Shown: positions 12,503 to 27,090, counted from the first letter of the stretch. The stretch: DNA of 64,000 nt from Apteryx mantelli (GCF_036417845.1 NC_089981.1:37826668-37890667), one strand, 5' to 3'. Numbers and translations are program-made. The notes: generated by a model not told the origin, from the letters alone.

Positions 12503-12624
12503 TCTCTGACTGGATAAAGCCCCAGGAAACCTGTTCTGATCTCATAGCCAACCTTGCTTTGAGCAGAAGGCTGGATGAGCTCTCCTGAGGTCCCTTGCAA
12601 CCTGAACTATCCTATGATTCTATG
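12503..12624 (+). mobile_element. CR1 LINE, 3' end fragment
   Basis: The segment ends with CCTATGATTCTATG, the tandem octamer (ATTCTATG) tail diagnostic of CR1 retroposons. The preceding sequence (TTTGAGCAGAAGGCTGGATG, then GAGGTCCCTTGCAACCTGAA) matches the conserved CR1 3' region, normally 'gagcaggaggttggactagatga ... gaggtcccttccaacct'. As usual for CR1 it is strongly 5'-truncated, has no coding capacity, and lacks an obvious target-site duplication. The left border is approximate. It is the only clear CR1 copy I see in the window. Confidence 0.9.
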
Positions 12625-13139
12625 AAAATGGAGAATAGGCTTTATAAAAGCTAATGGAGATGTTAGTATTAGGATACAAAGGATGTTTTCCATCCAGAAA
12701 ACACATGATATTTTGAAAAGACTGTTATGCCAGACTGTTATTTTACAGCCTGAAACGACATAAAACTAATTGGAGGAACTGCTTTTTTCCTTATATAAGC
12801 CTGTGAAGAGAGTAGTACGAATCTTTCAACACTGATGCAGTCCTAGAAGTCTCAGATGGATTTAACCAGGGCCACATTTTAATTGGGGAACCAGAGAGAC
12901 TCTGAAAAGAAGATTAAAAACAGCACTAAGAAGTTTTTACATTAACTATGTTAATATGAAAAAGACTCTTTAAAAACAGGCAATTGCAACCTCTGTTATC
13001 TGTACATCAAAGGAAAAAGTATTTGCCTTGATTCTAAGATGAGTTTATATCATTACAAAGATCTTTGTGGAACAGGTGAGTTAAGAGAGAGAAGGAGAGA
13101 GGTTGTGGGTTAACATTTTTGCTTTAATATTAATATTTT

Positions 13140-13265
13140 GCAATTCTATAATCCCTTTCATCTAAGGATTTCAAAGCACTCTATGGACATTAATGAATTA
13201 AGTCTCACAGCAGTCCTGAGTGAAAAGGTAATGATTTAGAGATTGAAATTCAGAGAGATGAATGG
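13140..13265. repeat. Probable decayed MIR/CORE-SINE or L3-type relic
   Basis: The order 'atccctttcatctaaggatt', 'caaagcactctatggacatt', 'aatgaattaa', 'tctcacagca' and later 'gattgaaattcagagagatg' follows a common ancient amniote repeat ('atcctttcatctgaggatctcaaagcactttacaaacattaatgaattaa ... cagagag'). It is diverged and has no target-site duplication. The exact family needs a repeat-library search. Confidence 0.45.
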
Positions 13266-16200
13266 ATAAAAGTGGGAAATAGCATTCCTAAAATTTCATA
13301 TAACACTTGGAACATATGGAAAATCTGCTATTCTCTTCATTTATATCCTACGTGCCTTCAGTGCAACATACAGTATTGGAAAAATGTACAGACAGGGTCT
13401 GTCTGGATACAATGGCAACGATAGCAGAAATACACAGAGAATAGATCAGACTGCAGAAAAACAGGGGTTGTTTTGAACGTGGTTAAGCTTAATTTCAGCT
13501 CATAGAGGTATGAGATTTTACAGAGTGCTTTGTATTGAAAAGAATTTGCTTTACAAACTACAAATTTAGAACCGTACCTTCATCTGAAATTGTTACCTAT
13601 TTTGAAGTTATTAATACACATTTTGATTTGCAAACTGGAATGCTTGACATCCTCCCCAAGCTAGCAATGAATTCAAACAAGTGAATGAAAAATGAAATGG
13701 CTCCTGACTTAAGAAGTTTCCCACTATGTATTACAATACCATAATAATATGGCAAAAATCACTGTGTGTTCAAGTCCTCTTCACAGTGGCTGAAAGCTAT
13801 CAACTACTTTGGCCCAACAAGCTAATAAGAGGTAGGTGAGCCTGATAAGACCGTCCTTTGAAGAGAGTCCGCAGTAACTGAGATCAATGGAGCTAGAGAA
13901 ATGCTCACCTGCTCAGAATCAAAACCACAGGCTCTGAACACAAAGGCCACAGCAAAAGGAAGGAGCCTTGGCACTCACCAGTATGCAGCTGGATAACAGC
14001 AGCAGACAAGGAAAACCCATAGTACATAATATATTAAAATGCACTTACATCTTGAATGACTGGCCGAATGCCTGTGACTTCGCTAACCTGACAGATTTCA
14101 TATATAAATAATTCTATTAATAACAAACAGAATTTGCCCCAAAGGATGCAAAATCATGTGCAATGATAAAAACAGTATCTTTCAGAAAGCCTGCAAAGCC
14201 TTTGATGCATGGAGACATGGAATTTCAGGAGGTGAGAGGCTATTCTATGAAGTCTTGCAACTTTTCTTCTCCTTTTATGTTTCCATTGGTCACAGATGCA
14301 CTTTCCTCTCAAGTAAATTTGCAGTTCTCCAAGCTGTAAAAATTCATAAGCAGGATCCACAGAGAAAGTGCCTTGTATCTTCCAAGAAGAATATGCACTG
14401 TAATCGTGTAATGAGAGATCTCTTGATGTACAGCTTTCATTCAATGGAAGAGTCAACAGTCGTGTTAAGGGCATGCAATTTCCTGGCTCAGAAGTTCTTG
14501 CTGTCCTGGGGCATTAGGAAATGAACCTCTTTGCAATTTGATTTTTTTTCCAAGTTTTTGTAATTGATTATTCATACTCTGAACAGAGCTATAAACTCAG
14601 AAGTATCTGCTTACAGATAAAATAGGTTCACATCAATCACAAAAACCTGCACTTACAAGTGAAAGCTCATTTCACACTCTCTATAAAGAGCAAACAAAAA
14701 CTGAATTACAATACATGCATTTTACTCCTTATTTACAATTACGATAATCAAGCTTCAAGATAAACATCTAGAGCATTTTTTTTCCTGTGGGAAGGCACTG
14801 TTCCAAGCATTCAACTATAAGAGCTTCTCAGCTGGTTTGAGCAACAACCGTCCAGTTCAAATGAAGGTATTTATTTAAAGGCCCTCTTCTCCTTTGCTTA
14901 TGCTGCTACTTATCTCCCCCTCTTCAGGGTATGGCAAGCTGAGAAAATATCCAACTCCCGAATCAATATCTTCTCTAGCCCAAATTCATATACTCTGTAT
15001 GAATGACTGTTTGTTACTGTGCCAGTCATGTGCACTTGATCACTCTCCGTAGCTTGATGCTTAAGACATTCCCTCAATATATGGATAATACAATTATACA
15101 GTATGTTTAACTATTGCTGTCTTATATGAGCAAGCTCTCATACAAGTCAACAGCAGAAGCGCCATTAACTTTAAAATGAGGACTGTCCCAGAAAAGTAGG
15201 GTTTTTTTGTTTTTTTAACTTTTGAGTCACATGTGCTTATGCACTAACAGATTATCATCAACAGAATCTGAACTTTTCATCTCCAAAGTAAAAGTAAAAA
15301 CTTGAGCTAACTCACTTTTAATGAGCAGTAAAAAAATAAGATCGAAACAACCCCTCCGGTGCAGTACTACATAGATTATAAGAATGTATTTCACCAAGGG
15401 GTCATGCATCCCTTAGAGAAGGAAACACATCTGAAGCATTTGAGAGGTCTAAAAAATTCAAGCTCCCAGTCTGGGCAACACCTTGAAAATCTTAACACAC
15501 ATCATTAACAAACACGGAGCTTAAACCTTCGGTTTCTCAGCACCGGCCTCCTTCATTTGAGTCGAAGAATGTATCTATTATGAGTAGCAACAGCCCCATC
15601 TTCTGTATGGCCTACCTATTAAGATGTAGCATTTAAGCTCCTATTAATGCATTTGGCTGAACAGTGAAAATTTTACTTCCTAATCCAGAACTCAATAATG
15701 ATGTGTATCATCAAGATATATGCATTTCTTCCATTTTGAAAAGCAGAGGCAATAGATTTTCAGACTCCTGTAGAAGTGAAATTGTCACGACTCTCTCAAT
15801 GGTATTTTGTACAGCCTACATACAGCACTGCTTTTTACCTTTCAGTACCCAGAGTTTCTGGTCAAAACACTGCTTATCCCAAGGTAACAGATAGAGCTAA
15901 GACGACTCTGTGAATCAGCTCAGAGAGGCTCTTTAATCCAGAGTTGAAAAACATGAAAGGTAGAAGATTTTGTATCTCAACTTGCTTGCTCTGAAATGTG
16001 GAAATGGCTTTGGAGCGTTTAGGTGCCAAGTTCAAGCTATGCACTTAGCTGGCTTTTTGACTTTTAAAATCTCTCCATTGGAGCACTAAAGCAAGAGTAT
16101 CTAAACTATGAAATCAAACTGAATAATCTCTATTCAAAAATAAGTGTGTAAGGAAGCCTAATATTTGCTGGTTCTGTCTTTCTTGACAGAAGCTACTTAT

Positions 16201-17106
16201 GCCCAAGAAATCAGTGTTTCCTTTGATAGAGAATGACATGTTCTTGTTCTTATTGTATTATTTGTTGTTTATTAGAAAAGAGTTTAAACCAAATTCCTAA
16301 ATCCAAACATTCAGACACCGGGAAGATCAGATTTTAACCCTGCCTCTAGACTAAAATCAGCAACTAACACCTTTCCTTGTTTTGTGCCACACATTCAAAA
16401 TAAAATAAAATAAAGCTGTAATTCCGGTTTATTCTTCTGTTCATTTACTGCTACGTTTAGCTTAGCTGTTATTCTACGCTTTTAGGGAAACAGTGAACAT
16501 GAATTGGCTTTGCTGGTGTTACTCCCTCACAGAACTAATGTTCTATCATAATTTAATTTTTTCCATAACACAGACACTACCAAGTACTAATTCAAATACT
16601 AGTTCTAAAATGTTCCTAAATTTGATTTCTAAAAGACCAGCTTTTCAATGAACAAATACCACCGACAGTCTGCATTGAAAGTTCCTCGTGTGTCACGGGT
16701 CCCCAAAACCAGCCAGGCAAACTCAGCAAAATATGAATAAGACTGAGATTGGGATTCAGTTTTCAGTCCAAACCTACGCAGTCAGAGTCCCAGAGAGGCC
16801 TGCAGCTCAGCAGTAACATGCACAGATAACAACAATGTTAGATGCACGGGGAAGAGGTGTTTGATCAGATTTACAAATATGCCCTGAGAAATAAAGGAAA
16901 AGTGTTTATTCTCAAGACAGGTTTACACAATACTGAGTTGTCTTTTTGTTCACTTCTGCCTTTGACAAATCAACCTCTATAGTTCTCTCCCCATTTGGAA
17001 AACTGCAAAACTACTAACGACAGTTAGATACCATATATTGTCCTATCTAAACACCACACAAATATATTCTCACTGCAGTTAGTAGGAACTGCCTTTACCT
17101 TTGCTT

Positions 17107-17134
17107 GCTAACATCTGCACGCTAACATCTGCAC
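17107..17134. repeat. Perfect 14-bp tandem duplication
   Basis: GCTAACATCTGCAC occurs twice without a gap. This is a recent local slippage-type duplication with no known role. Confidence 0.9.
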
Positions 17135-18030
17135 ACATGCTGACCTAATCAGATCAAGCAGGTCCAGTAAATTGAAACTCATCCTAATATTACCCCACAC
17201 TTACTGGAACGCAAACCAAACCTGATAAATTTCTTTCATATTGACATTTCTAATCTGACACCTTTCAATACAGAAAATATCCTCAGCCAGCAGAAGGACC
17301 ATTGCTGATGAAGCGCAGGCGTCAAGCCTGCACCTGCCGACTTTAAGAGACCCATCACTGGGCCCACGAGCGCCGAGCGCAGCGGGCAGGAGCTAGCCCA
17401 GGCAGCCCCGGCCCGCAGCGCTGGCCTCCCCTCTCGCGTGAGCCGGGAGAGGCACCAGCTCGGGGAAACACGCACCTCAACCGCCCATCTTTCTGCCTTT
17501 TGGCAAACGGTTAAAGTAAAGCTAACGGAGTGTAGAAACTAGATCTAAAGCTTAAAGAGCAGCTAACCCAGTTAGCCACCACTGGGTCTTGTTTATTTTA
17601 ACTACTTTCTTCTTTACATTTAATACTTCCTAGACTTCTTGAAGCAAGTAATTTTTTTGAAGACTGCAGTAAAATCAATATCAATTTAAAAAACTATATT
17701 TTTTCTGTAATTTCATCTGACACCTAGCTACTACTGCTCATGTCTTGTGAAAGGAACTTCTGTACAGGAACAGAACAGAAAAAAGGTTAATTACCAAAAA
17801 TAGTCTGGATCAATCATCTAAACAAAAACAAAAAACAAAAAAACACATTTCCCTCTCTCACTTACCCCCCCCCCTTTTTTTTTTGTCTGGGTGGAGGAAA
17901 GAGAGAATTGAGTAAAGAATGTAATGACTATTGACCTGAGACAGTCTCCTGGAAATAATCTAACAGCAGGGAACAGCAAGTCCTTTTCAAAACCAATGAA
18001 GCAAGAAAATGCTGTTGACCAAACTATTAT

Positions 18031-18090
18031 GAGAGATTTGAGAGAGGGGAAAGGACAAGAAAAGAGAGAGAAGGAAGAGAAAGGATGAAA
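18031..18090. repeat. Polypurine tract
   Basis: About 60 bases are almost entirely A and G on the plus strand, with only a few pyrimidine interruptions. This is simple low-complexity sequence that can favour triplex formation. Confidence 0.6.
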
Positions 18091-20910
18091 CTATGCTTTA
18101 AACTCACACCTAATATTTCCTCTAAAAGGAAAAACATATTTTTGAGGGCATCACTTTTACACCATCTCTGCATCTCTTGTTCCAAAGCCAACATTTGTTT
18201 TCAGTGGCAGTCGGTGTTGTTAGGCTTATGACTACAGCTTAGGCTCACTGTGCACAGTGCGACACAGCCTTGGATTTTCCCTGATCTGTGTCCTTATAAT
18301 GCCCTGTGGTAGCTTAGGAAAACAAAACAGTAATTTCTGTGAACTTAGTATCAGTGTATGTCCTCCACCTTCTCAGTAAAAGGCCGGTGTCTGAGTTGGA
18401 GAAATTCTGAGTTGGGGGACACTTTAAAATCTTCACTTGTTCTTTAAATAAATAAACCTAGAAGAAAAATACATTCCCAGCCCTGATGCGATCATCGTGA
18501 GCCATCATTTCCAGGACCACTTTCACTGTGAAACGATGGCCTCATACAGACCCTGAGGGTGAGGAGGACCTTCCTTGGGTACATGTTTTGCATGCATCAA
18601 AACGCTACTACCAGTACCATTCTGGTCAAGGACTGTGGCAAAGTTAGCCCTAAGAACACAGATAATGCACATATAAACTAATTGCTTTATACAGATGCTT
18701 TTTTTCTCTACAAAAGACTTTTTGTTTCAGAGTTACAATGGACAGTACTGGTACGTTGCTGGATCTGTACCCAATGGTGCTTAACAACGTAATAAAGTCC
18801 CTCTGCGATCTCTCAAATGAGTGATGCTCAGTCATTCAAGTAACTTAAGAACGAGCACAGATCAGTCATGGTGGTGTCAGAGAAACTTCCCACTCGAGGT
18901 TTGGGTTTTGTTTGTTTCTAATGATCTTTGAGTTCTTTTTGCTGATTGCACATGCACACAGAGTAGTTTCTCTGTAAAATACAAACCCCTCAGTGTTAAT
19001 ATAGCTTTTGAGTTAATCCATTTACACTGAAAGCCAAGAGACCGAAATTATTATTATTATTGCAGAACGAGTTACATGCTGCATCTGGAAGCTATAGCAG
19101 TGGATGCGAATTTCCCAGTTCCTCATCATTTTCCCACATCAAGTCTGCTAATCTAAACTGTACGTAAACAAAGGGGATTTTATTGTATACGTGTAGTAGG
19201 AAAGCCAAAACTGAAGCTGTGTGTGAACTCTGGCTTTTAATTATGGTAGCTGTAGGAGAAATGGATGCTTTTTTCACCCCATATCATAATGCAGAGTGGA
19301 GTCAATTGACACATGTTCTAAAGCATCAAAAATCGTCCGTTTTTTACTACTCAGATATGTGTGGCCACTATTCACACTGGGTAATTTCATGAATAAATTA
19401 GGAGATATTTGCATTTTTAACCATGATGTCACAGTATGGGATTCTTTTTTTAAGTGTGGTTGTTTTTTTGATTATTTCAAAAAGTAAAAACCAAAACAGA
19501 GCAAGCAAGTTTTAAGGACTTTGAATGGTTATCTACAAAAGAAGTTTTCTCTAGCATATCCAAGCCACATGTTCTGCAGAAGCACCAATACCAAAGTACA
19601 GAAAACAAAATCTAAACTGTTGGTGAAATAACAATGATACTTTTCCACATATTCAAGTATCAAAGAAATAGCCAAGAAAAACGTAATGAAAGAATAAACA
19701 AAAAGCCTAAACAAAAAAAGCCACAAACAGCCTTTGGGTTGAAAGCGAGCATGCCTAATGGGAGCCTAAATGGTAATATATTCAGAAAGCTGAAAGTGCC
19801 CAAAAATGAAGGCTTTGAGTGAAAGTGCCCCTTCAGCCATAACTCTAGTGTCACTAATGTAAAGCTATAATCTTTTTCCAGTGTTCTGACTATTATGCAA
19901 GCACTAAGTGCCAGTAAAGGTGTAAGAGAGCAGGAATTTTCAGTGGGCTGGAAATCTGCTTTTGTCACCGGTTTTCTTAAACATAGGCATGTTAAGAACA
20001 AAATTACAACTTTGTCCTTGGTTTTAACTAATCCTCAGTTTACTGCTGCTGCGACAACCTTTTAAGGAGATGCATTGTGAAATGAAATGATACCTCAGCA
20101 CTCTAATACACCAAAAGTGTCCTTTTGCTCCTAGAAATAGCAGTTTCAATGTTAACACAAGAAAGGTTAAAGCCCGATCTATGATAAAAGTGGGAAAGGA
20201 GCAGATTAGTGAGCAAGCAGGAAGGAATAGCAGCTCAATTTCTGGTACTTTTTTTGTATTTTAAGGGCTCGTAGATAAAAACGTAACTGCCTGGACCAAA
20301 GAGTTCCTTTGCTTTACAAGTTTTATTACCAGAATTATAATACTTTTTATCTAACTATTTTACACAGGAGAAAATTAAAGTGTTGCAAAAGGAAATGATT
20401 TATGCAAAAAGTCCTCCTCATCCAAAATTTGGCATTCTTTCATTACATAGGCCCTGTAAGAATATTCGCACTGTTGTTTTCGGCACTGTTTAAAGGATAA
20501 GATACTAATCAGAGCAAGCAAGAGAGCAGACTGTATCCGTATGTTAGCAGTCAGGCTAAAACTACAGGTTGCATTACTTCATAACCAGATACTTACAAGG
20601 CTTCAGCCATGAGGTGCAGTATAGATTTGAGTGGAATACCTGAATTTTGAACTAACTCATTCTCCAGAGAAGGCGCATGAAGAAAGTTGGATTTGCTGCA
20701 GTCTAGACAGTGAATTCCTCAGTTCAATTCCTCTTAAAGTTAAAATATTCTTTTGTTACAATTCCTACTATAGGTACAACATCTTGTTCTCTTAAAACAG
20801 TAATTGATATAAGTGATGAATATATATTTGGTGGTACTTATATTTAAATAACATTTGTTCACTGCTTCTGTGAGACATAAATGTAGCTGACCTGGCAGGA
20901 TAAAAAATAA

Positions 20911-20934
20911 AATATATATTATATATATATATAA
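20911..20934. repeat. (AT)n microsatellite
   Basis: A short interrupted AT dinucleotide array in AT-rich intergenic DNA. Confidence 0.85.
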
Positions 20935-23900
20935 GAATACAAAATCAGGTTTACACGAAGATTTGTGGATCAAAATATACTATAGCCTACTTGTTCAAAT
21001 AGGTAAGCTATATATTAAGTTGTGTTTTGGGGAAACTTCTTACCAAGTTGCTATATGTGGGGTCCTCTACAGCCTGGGATAACTGGAATATCATGTGCAA
21101 CTCAGCTCTGCTACACCTCGTACACCTTGTCTTCATTGCCTCCCTCTTCTGACGTGTTAACACATGAACTGCCGACCTGGTTTTCCTGGTCAGAAAGGAC
21201 ACTGCACATTCAGTCATTTTCAGAAAACAGTTTTTATTCTTCAAGCTATAGTATAAGCACATTAATAATTCAAAACAATCTATTACCTTTTACCCCATTA
21301 CTCAAATTTCTATCCAGTGTTCAAGAGCTTGGTGCACAAGAAGCGATAGTTCATTTACAGAAAGTCTCTTTATTGAGCTAATTTATTTACTGCTGTTTCA
21401 CATGGCTTTCAAAGGGACAAGTCACCCCACTCTCTCTTCTCCGTCCCTCTCGCTATAACTGTAGAGATGATTAATACAGGAGACAACTTTATTATGAAGT
21501 ACTGTGTCAAAAAAGGAGTTCCTCTGTGTGGAAAGAACTGTTCAGTCACTGTTTAGTGTGAGCTGGAAAACAAAACAGCCCAGTCCTCATTTAGCTACAA
21601 TCATTTTCTTAGGGAACAGTCCAGATCACTGTATTTAACTTTTTGATCTGCATACACCACTTGGGTAAGAAAAGTTACACTATGTATCTTCCAGAGAAAG
21701 TCATCTACAAACATCATCAGTATGTTTCAACTATACTAAAGATAAGACCTGACTGCTGCTTAGACCATTAATCAGTCTTACATGGGGCTTTGGGGTTTTT
21801 TGCTCACAGTAAAACAAAGAAGTAAAGCTTAGCACCCAAACCGTTCTTAACCCAAAATATTTCTGTATTCTCTACTCTGAGAGTGAACTAGACAATAAAA
21901 TGCTTCAGTCACCCAGAAGGAAAGCACTCAAATGGCAGTCATGCGTCCATGCATTCGGGTAGCGTCTTCTGGTTCCTCAATTTCACACTTTGCTAGAAGC
22001 ACACAGTAGCTGCAGGTTTCAATTACTCACCTCAAAATTACTTACCAATATTGATGAGCCTGGATCCCAGTTTCTGGTATAGAGACAATATCCTTCTGAA
22101 TTTTCTACTGCTGTGTGATTTTGCCTTGCCAACCACCTAAGCATCACCAAAATACACAGACAACATTATCACGGTTTCGAACATAGCTTTCTACATCCTA
22201 AAGAGACATATTAAAGCCGGAATATGGCAACTGACACATTATTTCTTACAAATCATGTAAGTGTGGTAGCATTTCCCAACAAATAAAAAAAATGCTCTTC
22301 CTTTAAACTTAGAAGCAATGAAGTGCATGCCCTGCTGCTATGAATAACGACATAAAGCAACCTTTTAAAATACTAAGGGGGAGCTGTATTTATTCACACC
22401 CCCTGAAATAAGACATTGGTACGAATGGATTCACACCTGCAGATCACAAGTAACGCTGTGAAGTTCAGTGCAGTACGTCACTCATTTTTTGGCTTGTGGG
22501 TTCTGTGAGCAGTACCCCCGTTCCCCGAGAAGGGGGAGGGAAGGAGCACCTGGGCAAGCATGGCTTGTGAGGTACCACTAGCACAACCCTTCCGCTGCGA
22601 GGGCAGCGGTGCTGCTGCGGCCGGCCTCAGCCCCAGAGCCACCGCTACGGGAAGACACGCAGATGCAGTCAGGGTTCAGCCGGCTCTCCTATTTCCCACA
22701 GAAATAGCTGGTGACCAAGAAGTCTAAGATCCAGGGCTGGCTTTTCTCCCATTTTACGTTCAATGAAAAGAATAATCATATTCGGTATGTAATGGTCATC
22801 TATTTTTCCATTTACCCTCTTAATCCAGGAAAACAAAGAAATGTTGAAACATGTCTGCCACTGGAGTTCACTCAACGTTTTCTATAATTATCCCTGCTGA
22901 GAAACTCATTTTAGAGAGGATTTTTTTTCCACAGAGAAGGGAAAACAGATTAATTCCTTGGCAACAAAATTCTAATTAATCAAAAATGTGGTTCTATTCA
23001 TTCTTAGCTCTTCATTACAATAAAATATCAGATGTTTACTGCTGAAATTATAGTCTTGATTCAATGTAAAAATCAGGTGGCTCTTAAGATTTAATTATAA
23101 AAATAGGAATTAGATTCATTGACTCTGCACAAGTGTTTATCTTGATCTGTGATCACTGATTACAAAGATAAATGGTTTAAGTAGAGGCAGGACTTTCTGC
23201 AAACAATTGCAGAAACCTGCTTATCTCTAACCCGACAGACTGTCAATCACCCCCGCAAACAGTCCCCATTTCAACAGCAGAGAACTGGCTTTGTACCTCT
23301 GCAGCCTCACTGAAGCAATTATGCGAAGGAAAACAAAAATTTCAAGAACAACCTGACCTATATATAAAGGCCATTTGGGGCCCTGCTCTTGCTGCCACTG
23401 AGGTCACTGCAGAGGCCTCCTTTTCAGTAGGTACAAGCTTTCATCGAGCCTATTCCAGTATAAACAGGAGCTTTCTGTGCTAATACGCCAGCTACCACAT
23501 GGCTCCATTTTCCCTGCGAGCTGCATCCCCCTCTATTAAAGCCAATGCCAATATCCCCAGGACTGGGAGCTTTTTGTCTTTTTAAAACCAAACGAACTTG
23601 ACCTTGCGTTCCTAGACTATCCAAATCTCCCATTCAAATCAAAACATAACTCTGGTTTTGATTAATGTATTTCAATTACTTAAAACACATCTATCACGGT
23701 TAGTTGCTACATACTGCAATTCTTTAAGGAAAAATATTGAGTCTTACTTACCTGATAGTGTCTCTCTTTAATTACAGTTTGCATATAAAACCCATCTGTT
23801 AAGAAGTGAAATCAAAAGCAGCAGTACTGCTTGCTCTTTCACTTATTCACTAGATTTTTTGAATCTGGTGGATTGGAAATGAGAGATTTGTCTGAAACTT

Positions 23901-25639
23901 ACCTTTTTTAAATCCAGAATAAAAACCACCCCAGATTTTGCCTATCCGTAAGGTAAAGATAGTAACTTGAATAAACTAAGAAAGCAATGGGTGTGCTGAC
24001 TAACCACATAACAGGGGCATATTCTTGTACCTAAGAGCTCAAGAGACAGTGACAAGCTAAGCAATTAAGATATTATTTCGAGTCACTCATGCTCGTGCAA
24101 CTTTTGGAGCAGTTTCTGTAAACACCTGTGGAGATGGGCTAGAGTTAAAGTGTTTGCTTCTAGCGCCTTGTGACATCAAGGAAGCCTGGATCTGGATCTA
24201 GATGTGATCTTTGCATGGGACCACCTTGTTCCTCTAAGAAAGCCTAAATCTTGCAACCAAAGGCTTAAAATCAATTCCTACCCTTAATTTTAGGATGCTT
24301 AGATCCAAATTCAGGTCTAAAACTCAAGTGATTTAAGATTATTTGGGTCAGTGCCCTGCTGACACGTCTAGTATTGAGGAACCACAACTTGAATCAACAT
24401 TGCAGCAAGTCAAAGTGGCCTGATACTTCCACAACTCATCAGTACTAAGGATCAGGCCTAGACCAGACTTGGCTGACCCCAGTGCAAGAACTTTTCTTCA
24501 AAATAAAAGTACCATTTTCCATTGAGAAAAACATACAAAAACACTACCATGAAAGGAAAGGACAGCATAACTTAATATCCTTATACAGACAGCTGGAAGA
24601 GCAGCTTAAAACTGAATTTTTTTTTTTCCTAGTTCTTTCACTCTCTCGAGTATTACCATATGAAAAATGCATTTCAGTGACATGTATATTTTCAACAAAG
24701 ACCAAAAAATTGTGGATATGATCATTTTGATTTACAGCATTATTAATCACAAAAAGAGAACCAAACTATTTACTTGCAATAGCATATATTGTTGTGCGAG
24801 TATTTTTCACTAGGTTAGCTGCTAATTGCAATTGGTATTCTTCCATTGAGTGATAGAAAACAAATGATTGTCTCTATTTATTAGCTTGTGGCACTTTACC
24901 AGAATACGTAAGCTCATTTTTAACCTTTTCACACTGTGAAAACTGTGCTGTGTTTTTTTTCCCCCCTCATTTTTTTTAAACATGCATTATATTTGCCAGT
25001 AGAAAAAACATACATTGTTATTCATGGATAATACTTTCATTAAATAAAATATTTAATGGCTATAAATTATTTCTAAACATGCAAGTTCAAGTTTCTACAC
25101 CATTTAGTGAGGTATGCCTTGAGATTAAAAATAACAATATATATATGGTATAAAGAAAACCGTAATGTTTATAGCTTTTTTTTCCTGTGACTTGAACAGA
25201 AGCCGTTATATTTTCTGTCAACATAAAATCTAATATTCATGTCCTACTAGCAATCAACTGAAAGGAAGCCATTTCTGTACCAGCACTCTTCATTGTACTT
25301 TTGTACATTGTACAGCTGCACCATACTTTTAAAGGTAGATGTGCAGATTTAGGCTGTAATGAGGTTGGTTTAAGTTTGTTTTGGTACTCCTATCTCCTTA
25401 TCTCAGAGATAAGCTTGATGAAAAGCAGTGAGGACATATACACTCAAACTTCTGTTATTGCTAGCCTCAGGGTGAGCACCAACAGCATAAAATGGCTCTA
25501 TTTCCAAATCTGACATGCTACTTTATATAGGTACGGACACAGAAAAGTAAAGTAACCATTTCCCTTTCTTCTCTGCATCTACTTTTTCTATTTAAATTAT
25601 AAGTTCATCAGGTCAGAAGCTATCTTTTTTTTTTTATCT

Positions 25640-25810
25640 AAGAACATATTTGGCCCACATTACCATTGTAGCTGAGCAACATGCAGCCTTTAACATGTTA
25701 ATTCTCATGACACACCTATGAATTGCTCTTATTTTCATTTCACAGATGGGGAATAGGGACACAGACTTATTAACAGTTAAACTGACAATAGGAGCAAGGC
25801 ATACCAAGGC
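25640..25810. repeat. Probable decayed MIR-like SINE relic
   Basis: 'ctcttattttcatttcacag' followed by 'atggggaatagggacacaga' matches the phrase 'attatccccattttacagatggggaaactgaggcacagag', which is characteristic of MIR/CORE-SINE elements and relatives. The flanks are diverged. Confidence 0.45.
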
Positions 25811-26739
25811 AACACCCAACTTTTAATCATCTCATACCTACCAAAATCCCAGGTCGCAAGTTACGGGCCTCTTCAGTACAGGGTCAGCTGTGGGCAGCTG
25901 GTTCCACATCTAACATTGGTGAAGAAAAGGGGAAGTGGGCAGCTTAAGCCTCACCTCTCTCAGACCTCTGTAGTTTTAGGCTGATAAGCTGCACCTTCTT
26001 CTCATCAAGATTTTTCAGTCTAAGCCATTCTCTAGAATTTAGCTACACCTGCTCTTTCCCACAAAATTCAGCTGGAAATCCTTCCTAATAAGATGCTTGA
26101 AATTCTTCTCTACACAGAGGGATTGAATTCCTCTCTCTGGAGAGCAAGGTCTTAACCACTCGGAGAATATTCTCGGCTCTTTCTGTGGAAGCTCTTTCAC
26201 TTGAACAGCATAACTGAATTTTCATTAGGTCAGAGAAAGAAAGACATTATAGTTGAAAAGCGATGGCACACACCTGCCATTCATGCCCTACACCAATTAA
26301 TATATAAGTATTTTGTGTTAAATATTCACTGGAGTTAAATCAGAAACACCTTCTCACAGATGAAGGTGCTGGGATATAGTCTCGGTCTGTCTCTCTCTCT
26401 GGGAGGGATGTTCCTTATCCTTAATATTCAGCGTGTAGATTTAAAATAATCTCAGGCATAACCAGAAGCAGTTATCCGGGCATCTAGGGAAGCTGGGGCA
26501 GTGTTGGGAAGGGACTCAGTATCTAAAGTCCACAGTCAACTGTGAGCTGAGCTAAACGCAGCTTCCAAATAAGCACCCCAACTACTGGCCAGTCCTTCCA
26601 GAGGTATTTTGTGGTTGTGAACAGAGCATCAAAACAGAGTTTTTATTTCAGCTGATGCTTCTGGGTGTTACTGTAATTCAGAGGAGAAATAACAGAAGCA
26701 AACAGGTGTAAAAACAACAGGTTTCTATCCCTCCCTACT

Positions 26740-27090
26740 GACGAGCCCTTAGCCACGGTGGTTACGCCCAGGCTGGTGCTGGGACCCGTCAGGCGCGCGC
26801 TGGGCACCCGACAGCATTGCACATTACGCAGCAGCTCGCCAGGAAGGTTTTCCCCTTGGCAGCCGACAGCGACAAGGCGCCTCTTGCTTGGGAGGATGCG
26901 CAGCGAGCTGTCTTCGGGATAAATGGTCCTTGAAAAAGGTGCCTGCATGACTGCTGACAGTCTGTTACGCTTCATCTCAGGAGCGCGGCGCGCCGAGTGT
27001 CTTCCCAGGCCCTGTCGTCTTAACGGACAACTCTCCCTTGTGCCTAAATACTGTATCCGTCCTTTCGGGGCGAAAAGGGGCAAACGCTGC
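26740..27090. promoter_or_regulatory. CpG-rich patch of unknown role in the NAV2-E2F8 intergenic region
   Basis: About 350 bp has clearly more CpG and GC than its AT-rich surroundings (for example GGCGCGCGCTGGGCACCCG and GGAGCGCGGCGCGCCGAG). No coding exon, tRNA or known promoter element can be recognised. A 168-codon minus-strand open frame crosses it but looks like nothing known. It could be a small unmethylated island, a distal element, or the start of a non-coding transcript. Confidence 0.4.
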
